This document shows, in pieces, positions 51,203-58,468 of a DNA stretch of 64,000 nucleotides (positions are counted from its first letter, which is position 1; each line of letters starts with the position of its first letter). The stretch lies in contig NZ_CP154845.1 of the NCBI RefSeq assembly GCF_047302285.1, positions 3,038,001 to 3,102,000 of the forward strand, written 5' to 3'. The DNA is from Robertmurraya sp047302285 (GTDB lineage Bacteria > Bacillota > Bacilli > Bacillales > Cytobacillaceae). The translations under genes were made by a program, and so were the position numbers. The notes beneath the pieces were generated by a model. That model worked only from the letters and a program-made list of their open reading frames with translations, was not told where the DNA came from and made no database searches.

Positions 51203-52123
51203 CTACATGTAAATTTCTAAAAGATATAATAATGCTGTAATGGAAATAACACTTACAAGTGTATTAATGAATGTTGCATTGGCAACTAACCCTGGCTTAG
51301 CTTTATATTCTTCGGCTATCATCGTCATCAAGACTGCTGTAGGCATTGCATTCTGTAAAATCAAAACCTTTGCTGTTAACGGATCGAAGGAGCCAAAAGC
51401 TAATATCCCAATGGTTATGACCGGTCCTCCAATTAAACGGATTCCTGTTATTAAAGCGATGCTACTGATGAAATTTCCTTTTGAGTTTGTTGACTCATTT
51501 TGTACTTTCGTTCTAGAAAGTTGAATCCCTAAAATAAGTAATACAACTGGTACCATGGCATCGCCCATTAGTTTAATAGGATCATAGATAAAATCTGGGA
51601 TTGAGATTTGAAAAACGAGAACGATAATCGCTAATAAAGTAGCGTAAGTAGTGGGTAACCTTAAGATGTTCTTAACACCTTTTACCCAGCTATCTCCTTC
51701 CAATGATGCAAAATACACCCCCAATGAATACATCAAGATAAAATTAAGCACAACAATAATGACACCTATCGAAAAAGCTTCATCACCATATGCAAACATC
51801 AGAATGGGCAATCCAAAATTTCCGGTATTAGGGAATACGGTCGAAAGTAATGCAGGATTTAATATTCCTTTATTTCCAGTAATCTTCATAATAAATACCG
51901 TTATAACTGCGATGATAATCGTAAAAATCACAATAACTAATACTACTTTCATGATGCTCGAGGCCGAGAGATTACTTCTGACCAGAAAACTAAAAATTAA
52001 AGCAGGACTTAATACGATCATCGAAAATTTAGAGATAGGTGAATAATCTACTTTCACAAATCTCCCAAATAAATAACCTGCCCCCAATATAATCAATACG
52101 GGTACAATAACATTAATAATCAA
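51203..52123 (-). CDS. AEC-family permease (auxin efflux carrier fold)
   Basis: A 306-residue membrane protein with about ten helices and the NTGNFGLPI motif typical of bacterial AEC permeases, which move malate, malonate and other carboxylates. It lies between the acyl-CoA synthetase and dctP genes. With the TRAP system it gives the cluster two carboxylate transporters, one perhaps for export of an acid by-product. Direction and substrate are not visible. Confidence 0.82.
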   Translation of the reverse strand: MIINVIVPVLIILGAGYLFGRFVKVDYSPISKFSMIVLSPALIFSFLVRSNLSASSIMKVVLVIVIFTIIIAVITVFIMKITGNKGILNPALLSTVFPNTGNFGLPILMFAYGDEAFSIGVIIVVLNFILMYSLGVYFASLEGDSWVKGVKNILRLPTTYATLLAIIVLVFQISIPDFIYDPIKLMGDAMVPVVLLILGIQLSRTKVQNESTNSKGNFISSIALITGIRLIGGPVITIGILAFGSFDPLTAKVLILQNAMPTAVLMTMIAEEYKAKPGLVANATFINTLVSVISITALLYLLEIYM

Positions 52124-52156
52124 GTGAACACCTTCTAATAGAAAGCTTTTTTATAG

Positions 52157-53788
52157 CTATTTTTTTAATTTCAAACCATGTTTTTCTCGGTCCCATGTTG
52201 TATTAGAATGCCCTTTATCCCTCAATACTCCTTTTTTCAATTTCTCATTTGGGGTCTTGGGAAGACTCTCTACAAACTCTATAAATCTAGGAACTGCAAA
52301 GTATGGCATATTCTTTTCACAATAAGAATATAACTCCTCATGGGTTAATTCCTTGTCAAATTGTAAAACAACAAAGACCTTTACTTCGTCTTCTGCACCT
52401 GCACCATATTCTGATTTCACCGCAATAGCAGCGCTTTCTTTTACTTTTGGATGAGAATTGATGACGCTTTCAATTGTTTGTGAAGAGATATTTTCTCCAC
52501 GTCTTCTTATGGCATCCTTTAAACGATCGACAAAATATAAATATCCGTCATCATCAATCCTTCCTAAGTCACCAGTATGAAACCATAAATTTCGCCATGC
52601 CTCAATCGTCTTTTCCGCTACATTGTGATATCCTTTCATCATAATTCCAGGGTATTTGGGTCTAACAACAATCTCCCCAATTTCACCGGGATGTACCCGT
52701 TCATCAGTTTCAGGATTAAAAACGGCTACTTCATACCAATCAAGAGGTCGACCGGCAGAACCAAGTTTAAGTGGCTCTTCTGCTTTCCGATAAGTAAACA
52801 CGGAGGTTTCCGTCATCCCATACCCTTCGACACACTTCACAGCAAATCTGTTTTCAAAATCCTCCCCTATATCCTTAGGGGTAGGTAGTGCAAATACAAT
52901 TCTTAATGGATTAATATGATCATTTTCTTGAACAGGTTGCCGATAAATGAATTCACACATAACACCTAAAGTATTCGTTACGGTGGCACCAACTTCCCGG
53001 ACTTGTATTAACCATTTCGAAGCGCTGAAAGATGACCAAATACTAACTCTAGCCCCTACAATCAACGCAGGTAACACTTGCATAAACTGAGCATTGGCAT
53101 GAAAAAGTGGAAGGCAAACATAGTACACATCGTTACTATTTAGTTGACCAATATCAATAATTGCTTGTGCAAATACACCTTCAAGTCCGTACGGCATAAT
53201 TACACCCTTGGACAAACCAGTTGTTCCAGATGTATACATAATCGCACCAGTATCAAAATATTTCATTCGTTGCGGTTGTTTAATTGGTTCTGAATCTGCT
53301 AACGTTTCCCATTGAATGAGTTCCCATTCCGGATTCATATTGATTTCAGGAAAGGCCCCAATAACTATGATTTTTTTTACATACTTTAATTGATCAGCCA
53401 CTTGATAAAATCTCGGTAAAAATTGTTCATGGATGATCGCAACTTTTGCCTGACAATCATTTGCTTCATGTATAAGAAAATTCCCTTTATAGTGGACATT
53501 AATGGGTACCTCAATTGCCCCAAGAAAATTAATGCTGAACCAACTATAAAGGATCTCTAAACAGTTCGGCAGCATAATCAATACCTTTTCCTGTTTCTCA
53601 ACACCGATTTCTTTTAGTCCTCCTGAAACTCTCAAAGTTTGCTGATAGAGTTCTTTGTAAGTAATAGGGGTATCATTTTCCCATTGTAATGCTTGCGAAT
53701 TTGGACTTTCTCTCGCTCTCTTTGATAACACATTGGATATGATCCATGAATCTTTAACATGATTAAAATCAACATTTTTAAGAGTCAT
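52157..53788 (-). CDS. AMP-forming acyl-CoA synthetase (class I ligase family)
   Basis: A 543-residue ligase. Core motifs are YTSGTTGLSKG (A3-type P-loop), GYGMTE, a WFHTGDLG segment and the PNEKLKKG C-terminal lysine region. It resembles carnitine/crotonobetaine-CoA ligase and short/medium branched acid ligases. ATG 53788 is chosen since GGGGGGAGA precedes it. In the operon meaB2-M24-ligase-AEC-TRAP-mutase B, it is the natural candidate to make the CoA thioester used by mutase B, e.g. 2-hydroxyisobutyryl-CoA. Confidence 0.88.
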   Translation of the reverse strand: MTLKNVDFNHVKDSWIISNVLSKRARESPNSQALQWENDTPITYKELYQQTLRVSGGLKEIGVEKQEKVLIMLPNCLEILYSWFSINFLGAIEVPINVHYKGNFLIHEANDCQAKVAIIHEQFLPRFYQVADQLKYVKKIIVIGAFPEINMNPEWELIQWETLADSEPIKQPQRMKYFDTGAIMYTSGTTGLSKGVIMPYGLEGVFAQAIIDIGQLNSNDVYYVCLPLFHANAQFMQVLPALIVGARVSIWSSFSASKWLIQVREVGATVTNTLGVMCEFIYRQPVQENDHINPLRIVFALPTPKDIGEDFENRFAVKCVEGYGMTETSVFTYRKAEEPLKLGSAGRPLDWYEVAVFNPETDERVHPGEIGEIVVRPKYPGIMMKGYHNVAEKTIEAWRNLWFHTGDLGRIDDDGYLYFVDRLKDAIRRRGENISSQTIESVINSHPKVKESAAIAVKSEYGAGAEDEVKVFVVLQFDKELTHEELYSYCEKNMPYFAVPRFIEFVESLPKTPNEKLKKGVLRDKGHSNTTWDREKHGLKLKK

Positions 53789-53851
53789 ATTCTCCCCCCA
53801 ATAATCCATATAAACGAGTCGATATTGCAGCAGAATACAATAATTTAAAAG

Positions 53852-55042
53852 TTAGTCATGATAAAAAAGGTCATGTTCAAGCGAACCTAATACTTCATGT
53901 CCAGAGCTTGTAAGTAAAATATCATCTTCTACCATTACTGAGCCAAACCCCGGAATCATAAATTTTGGTTCAAGTGTAATGACAGCACCTTCTGGTAACG
54001 GCTCTTGAAAACCTAATCCTAAAACTGGGTCTTCATCGAGTTCTAAACCTATGGCATGGCCAATATAGCTGCCACGATTATTTCCAACTCCCATAAAATG
54101 ATCGAGGTATCCCTTTTGTTCTGCCAATTTTTCAGCATGTAGAAATAGCTCTTCCCCGGTAACCCCTGGTCTAACTTTCTCTATAACTGATAAATGTAAT
54201 TCCACCAAGTGATTCCATAAATCTTTCTGCCGCTCATTAGGCTTTCCTAAACAATATGTTCTTGCCATATCAGCGTGATATCCTTCTTTACAAATTCCAT
54301 AATCTACAACAATAAGATCACCTTTTTGGATATATCTTGAAGAAGCTCCCCAAGGCAATGTTTCACTTAATCCCACACCAGTAACAGTCATGGCATGGCC
54401 TGATACTTCCCATGCATTTGGACCAGAAGTAACAATCCCTCCTCCGGGTAAAACTGCATCCCATCTGCGGAACCATACTAATCCATCTCCTCCATTACTC
54501 CGTGCTGCATATTCCATACTTGCAGAAAGTTCATATTCCGTTACACCCGCTCTTAGTGAATGTAATATAGCCTGATGGCCTTTTTTCCAAAGTTCAATAG
54601 ACTGTTTGATTGTTTCAACTTCAATTTTTTCTTTCACTAAGCGTTGTTTTTTTATATGCTTTGAAACATTAACTAACTTGAAATCACTCAAGTTTTTCCT
54701 CACACTTAAGCCAATATTCGTAGGCAGTACATCATCTTGAACTCCGATTGTACTTCCTGTTTGAGGAGATATCCCTAATTCCGCCAACGCTTGAAGCATC
54801 TCTTTGAAGCTATTGGCTGAAATCAATTGCTTAATCCATGTTGCTTCCTTTGCCATTTCATGAGCTCTTCTAGTAAATAGAACAGGATTGCCGTCAGCCG
54901 GAACCCATAGATTAGATGGTTGGGCTGTTCCAGTATAGTAATATAGATCCCTTGAGTACATGATGAGTGCTGCTGTTATATCACTTTTTCTTAACCTTTC
55001 TTGAAGTTTTCGTACTCTTTCTTGAAAATGATTATTTTCCAT
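53852..55042 (-). CDS. M24-family metallopeptidase-fold protein (Xaa-Pro aminopeptidase/creatinase-like)
   Basis: A 396-residue pita-bread-fold protein with an N-terminal creatinase domain (1-145) and C-terminal M24 domain. The five metal ligands can be located: Asp in VVDYG, Asp in HADMART, His in IGHAIGLELDE, Glu in TLEPKF and Glu in MVEDDILL. It is 3 nt after meaB2 and thus cotranscribed. Peptidase or C-N hydrolase activity is plausible; why it belongs to an acyl-CoA mutase operon is unclear (release of the acid from an amide or peptide conjugate is one idea). Confidence 0.85.
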   Translation of the reverse strand: MENNHFQERVRKLQERLRKSDITAALIMYSRDLYYYTGTAQPSNLWVPADGNPVLFTRRAHEMAKEATWIKQLISANSFKEMLQALAELGISPQTGSTIGVQDDVLPTNIGLSVRKNLSDFKLVNVSKHIKKQRLVKEKIEVETIKQSIELWKKGHQAILHSLRAGVTEYELSASMEYAARSNGGDGLVWFRRWDAVLPGGGIVTSGPNAWEVSGHAMTVTGVGLSETLPWGASSRYIQKGDLIVVDYGICKEGYHADMARTYCLGKPNERQKDLWNHLVELHLSVIEKVRPGVTGEELFLHAEKLAEQKGYLDHFMGVGNNRGSYIGHAIGLELDEDPVLGLGFQEPLPEGAVITLEPKFMIPGFGSVMVEDDILLTSSGHEVLGSLEHDLFYHD

Positions 55043-55045
55043 TTT

Positions 55046-55996
55046 TCATTTCAACTCCTCCTGAAAATATAATTGGTAAATCTGTTCAACTGCTTCGCTA
55101 AGTTGGATCTCACCACTAAAAACAGTCTTTGCTGTATCATGAGCCTTGCCATTTTCAAATAAGCTGCTTAAATCTTTTAATAATTTCAAAGTTAATTTTT
55201 CTTTTACTTCGTTTTCTAATGTTTCAATTCTCTTACTATACAATTTTTCTTGTTGTTGTAAGAATATCCAATGGTCTTCGCATTCCTCTACAAGGTCATT
55301 TATTCCATCGCCTCTTGTTGCAATCGTTTTCATTACTTTTGGCACCCAATAAGCATTTTGTTTCGTAAAATGCAAAGTAGATGTTAGTTGTCTAACTGTA
55401 TGATCAGCTTCTGGTCGGTCAGCCATATTCACGATAAAAATGTCCCCAACCTCCATTACTCCTGCCTTAAAAGCCTGCATCGTATCACCTAAACCTGGAG
55501 CGGCTGTCACAATCACCGTATCTGCAATACCCACTATATCAAGTTCAATTTGCCCAACTCCGACAGTCTCAATGAGGACAACGTCATGACCAGTGGCTTG
55601 CAGTAAGAATGCTGCTTTTCTAACCCCACTCGCTAATCCACCTTGAACATTTCTAGTTGCCATACTTCTTATAAACACTTTTGGATCAGTACTATGTCTT
55701 TGCATTCTAATTCGATCGCCTAAAATCGCTCCCTTTGAAAATACACTGGATGGGTCTACACAAATCACGCCAACTGACTTATCATTCTTTCGGTAATGGT
55801 TAATCATTTGGTCGACTATCGTGCTCTTTCCAGATCCTGGTGGACCTGTAATTCCTATAACTTGTGTAAATGTTTTTACTTCTAATAAATATTGTAAAAG
55901 TTCTTCAGAAAGCGGAGTGTTATTTTCTATCTCTGTTAATGCCTTTGCAATAGACAATTTGTCGCCTCTACTGATGTTTTCAAAAGATAAGCGCAC
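55046..55996 (-). CDS. MeaB/ArgK-type GTPase chaperone 2
   Basis: A 316-residue G3E GTPase with Walker A GPPGSGKST (51-59), ETVGVGQIELD and NMADRPEAD. First gene of the second accessory operon (meaB2-M24-ligase-AEC-TRAP-mutase B). It is a separate paralogue from meaB1, consistent with one chaperone per mutase; mutase B is the probable client although it is encoded seven genes away. An operator candidate overlaps the presumed promoter. Confidence 0.9.
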   Translation of the reverse strand: MRLSFENISRGDKLSIAKALTEIENNTPLSEELLQYLLEVKTFTQVIGITGPPGSGKSTIVDQMINHYRKNDKSVGVICVDPSSVFSKGAILGDRIRMQRHSTDPKVFIRSMATRNVQGGLASGVRKAAFLLQATGHDVVLIETVGVGQIELDIVGIADTVIVTAAPGLGDTMQAFKAGVMEVGDIFIVNMADRPEADHTVRQLTSTLHFTKQNAYWVPKVMKTIATRGDGINDLVEECEDHWIFLQQQEKLYSKRIETLENEVKEKLTLKLLKDLSSLFENGKAHDTAKTVFSGEIQLSEAVEQIYQLYFQEELK

Positions 55997-56022
55997 TAAG
56001 ATACCTCCTTAAAAATGTCTAA

Positions 56023-56033
56023 TGGTCAGACAA
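56023..56033. promoter_or_regulatory. Operator candidate upstream of meaB2
   Basis: TGGTCAGACAA, one mismatch to the TTGTCNGACAA core, 27 bp before the meaB2 start and just upstream of its ribosome site. Confidence 0.5.
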
Positions 56034-56350
56034 ATAATCTAGATAATTTAATTAAAAAATTTGAAAATCTCGCCATAGTAATTATTGAAGGCTTTTATAC
56101 CTAGTTTGAAAATATCGAAACTAATACATCCCAAATGTGTTGCATGTATTGCGTCTTTCATGAAAATAGAATAAATATTGAATGTTAGAGTGAATGAGAG
56201 TTGTGTTTAATTGAAGTTCTATCGGTGAAGTGAACAGTTAATAAATCAATGTGTTCAAGATTGTTAGCCCTTTCATAAAGAACTAACTAGAAAGTAAGAT
56301 TGTCAGACAATATAAAGTTTTTTAATAAATTTTAGCAAGGATTTATTATT
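56034..56350. promoter_or_regulatory. Intergenic region meaB2-sigma factor with a perfect FadR-type palindrome
   Basis: AT-rich, without a gene. ATTGTCAGACAAT at 56299-56311 is a perfect palindrome of the same core. On the minus strand TTTTCA...TATCTA near 56045-56075 could be a weak promoter reading into meaB2. Confidence 0.5.
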
Positions 56351-57109
56351 TTAACTCTTTTCATAATCCCTAATCTTTTTGAATGCGCTTTCAATATGTT
56401 TATGAACCATTGAGTTCGCACACTCTAGTTTCCTTGCAATTTCTGTCTTACTATAACCTAGAAAAAAATACATAAAGATCGCGTCTTTTTGTTTTTCGTT
56501 TAAAAGTCTCATATAATTTTCTATTACCAGTTTATTTACTACCGCCTTTTCAATATTTGAATAAGCATCTGAAACAAAGGCATCATTGTTGATATTGAAA
56601 CGATATGAACCTACATCAAGAAAGATGCTAACCACTTGTTGCATCCCATATACTAAGTCAAATGCATCGCCTCGTGAAATTTTAAATTCAGTCATCGTAT
56701 CCTCAATCGTTGGATCCTTTTGTTTTTCTTTTCGAAATTTATCATAGAACAATAAGTACTTTGGATAGAGAGCTCTTATTCTTTGACTAATCGTCATAGA
56801 ATTGGAGTTATTTGAACGTGAAAATTCTCTAATTTCGCCCTGAATACTTAAAAACAAATAGCGTACATATTCATTTGGTGATTTCTCTAAATCCAATTTT
56901 TTTATGCCTTTATATAATCCAATTAGGCACGCTTGGTGAAGGTCATCCCATTCAACCTTATGTTGTTGCATAAATCGTGCTGGGTTTTTCGTATATGCCT
57001 TAATCACATATTTGATAAACTTATCCACTTCCTCATGAGCCATTAACTCATTCATGTAGATTTCATCATGTCTAGCTTTTAAGAGTAGCGCCTTATCCCT
57101 TAGAATCAA
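56351..57109 (-). CDS. Orphan sigma-70-like RNA polymerase sigma factor
   Basis: A 252-residue sigma factor. Region 2 is visible as DDLHQACLIGLYKGIKKLD and SIQGEIREFSR, a region 3-like segment has KEKQKDPTIEDTMTEF, and region 4 is LNEKQKDAIFMYFFLGYSKTEIARKLECANS with a clear helix-turn-helix. The architecture resembles SigB/SigF-type alternative factors but is divergent. No anti-sigma gene is adjacent. TTG 57109 is preferred since AAGAGGGGGG lies upstream; the longer frame to 57172 has no ribosome site. It borders the accessory region; a link to it is unproven. Confidence 0.75.
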   Translation of the reverse strand: MILRDKALLLKARHDEIYMNELMAHEEVDKFIKYVIKAYTKNPARFMQQHKVEWDDLHQACLIGLYKGIKKLDLEKSPNEYVRYLFLSIQGEIREFSRSNNSNSMTISQRIRALYPKYLLFYDKFRKEKQKDPTIEDTMTEFKISRGDAFDLVYGMQQVVSIFLDVGSYRFNINNDAFVSDAYSNIEKAVVNKLVIENYMRLLNEKQKDAIFMYFFLGYSKTEIARKLECANSMVHKHIESAFKKIRDYEKS

Positions 57110-57297
57110 AATACCCCCCTCTTTCTTAATCCCTTTGCTTAATAATATATTTTCGGATTGTATAAAAGTCAATATATTTTAAATATTATTTTTTATCAGT
57201 TTATTAAACTTTTATTCAAATTAGTATTTAAAACAAAAAATTCGTATTAAGAATATTATTTTTCAAAAACATAATTGTTGAAGCTAAATACTGTTAG

Positions 57298-57320
57298 TTC
57301 CATATGGAATCGCCTATACT
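57298..57320 (+). promoter_or_regulatory. -10 box and adjacent palindrome upstream of the glutaredoxin gene
   Basis: TATACT at 57315-57320 is preceded by a perfect 12-bp palindrome TTCCATATGGAA (57298-57309) that would occupy the -10/-35 spacer. The -35 itself is poor. Confidence 0.35.
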
Positions 57321-57352
57321 TTATTTAATAAGATGAATCGGAGGAGAAAATA

Positions 57353-57592
57353 TTGTCGAACATTACCATTTACACTCAACCAGATTGTCCACCATGTGAG
57401 ATTGCCAAGCTATTTTTAAAAGAATATGGCTTCACATACGAACTGAGGGACATTAAAAAGGATAATAAAGCTCGCAATGAGCTCATAAATAAGTATCAGT
57501 CCTACTCGACACCAACCTTTGTTATTAACGACGAAACCGTCATAACAGGCTTTGAAATTGAAAAGCTAAAAGAAGCATTGAGCATTGAATAA
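57353..57592 (+). CDS. Glutaredoxin-like (NrdH-type) protein
   Basis: A 79-residue thioredoxin-fold protein starting at TTG 57353 behind CGGAGGAG. The redox motif CPPC is at residues 12-15, the cis-Pro loop is TPTFVI and a C-terminal GFEIEKLKEAL completes the fold. Small NrdH/glutaredoxin proteins reduce disulfides, e.g. of ribonucleotide reductase; no such gene is nearby. It ends in a terminator preceded by the 3'-UTR motif AAAGAGGCTGGG. Confidence 0.85.
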   Translation: MSNITIYTQPDCPPCEIAKLFLKEYGFTYELRDIKKDNKARNELINKYQSYSTPTFVINDETVITGFEIEKLKEALSIE

Positions 57593-57610
57593 ATAGGAAA
57601 GAGGCTGGGT

Positions 57611-57637
57611 CAAAAAGTCGGTGGTACCGACTTTTTG
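57611..57637 (+). terminator. Terminator of the glutaredoxin-like gene
   Basis: Perfect 11-bp stem CAAAAAGTCGG / CCGACTTTTTG with loop TGGTA. Confidence 0.85.
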
Positions 57638-58079
57638 ATTCTAGTTTGGAGTGTATAAATTCCCTCAACTTGTGGATAAAGTGTTCGTATAAACAGTTGG
57701 AGTATCGGTATGAAAAAATAACAGGAAAAATTCCGCTTAATGAGCAAACATCATGAAAAAGAGCCGAAATAACAGGAAAAATTCCTGCTATTCAGTCAAA
57801 AAATGCCAAAATAAACGATTTTGCCCTCCATAAGCGGAAAAACTTCCGTTATTTCCTCTAAAAGGGACTCCATTGAGGAGATAACAGGAAAAATTCCGCT
57901 TAAGGGTGAGAGATAGTTGGAGCAAAATAGGGCCTTATAGTAGAAATTTAGACAAAGCGAAAATCGATTGAATTCTTGAAGGCTAATTTGAATTTTACTC
58001 GATTTTCTTGTACGAGGAAAATCGAAGGTAGAAAACGAAATGGGTCTTGCGTTAATGGAAAAATTTACATACAAAAATA

Positions 58080-58119
58080 GAGAAAGGTGAATTTGAGTAC
58101 CCTCAAATTCACCTTTCTC
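58080..58119 (-). terminator. Very strong terminator of the small membrane protein gene
   Basis: Perfect 18-bp stem starting GAGAAAGGTGAATTTGAG with a 4-nt loop, followed on the minus strand by CTATTTTTG. Confidence 0.85.
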
Positions 58120-58158
58120 ATTAATTGAAGCTAGTTATGTCCCAGCCTCTTTTCAACT

Positions 58159-58392
58159 TCACCAATAAATAGCTGTAAAGACAATTAACAAAAGAACTAA
58201 TAAAGCAAATGCGAGATACGTAATAAAAACTGGATTACGTTGATATATACCTTCCTGCACTCTTCCAGGAATGGCTGTATCAAGCTCACCTTTGAGCTTC
58301 TTTTGTGTCTTCGTCACAGCAAGCGTATACCCTAAGCCAAATAGAACGATTGCCACTGCGATGATGGTTAAGATAAGCATATAGGTTGTCAA
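58159..58392 (-). CDS. Small two-helix membrane protein, unknown
   Basis: A 77-residue protein with membrane helices at about residues 2-22 and 54-76 and a basic, polar loop (KTQKKLKGELDTAIPGRVQEG) between. TTG 58392 is proposed because AAGGG is 8 nt upstream; GTG 58401 would overlap it. No family recognised. It is 76 nt after ykuI on the same strand and may be cotranscribed. Confidence 0.55.
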   Translation of the reverse strand: MTTYMLILTIIAVAIVLFGLGYTLAVTKTQKKLKGELDTAIPGRVQEGIYQRNPVFITYLAFALLVLLLIVFTAIYW

Positions 58393-58468
58393 TTTTCTCA
58401 CCCTTAAAGAGTTTATTACTATTAATATCCTCTAAAGGCATCCTATTATTCGATTTACCCTTACCAAT

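Larger units (their letters stand above)
57598..58152. repeat. Repeat-rich intergenic block bounded by GAGGCTGGG inverted motifs
   Basis: AAAGAGGCTGGGTCA (57598-57612) and its inverted copy (58138-58152, one mismatch) enclose the block. Inside are three direct copies of an ATAACAGGAAAAATTCCGCTTA-like unit, 57718-57740, 57769-57790 and 57881-57904, and one inverted diverged copy at 57831-57853. Each has a GGAA/TTCC dyad. No convincing gene is present inside. Confidence 0.7.

Noticed and set aside
57598..58152. A MITE or small transposon defined by AAAGAGGCTGGG terminal inverted repeats
   Set aside because: The two motifs each directly follow a convergent gene's 3' region and precede a different terminator, no target-site duplication is visible, and the motif is known to me as a recurrent Gram-positive 3'-UTR sequence.
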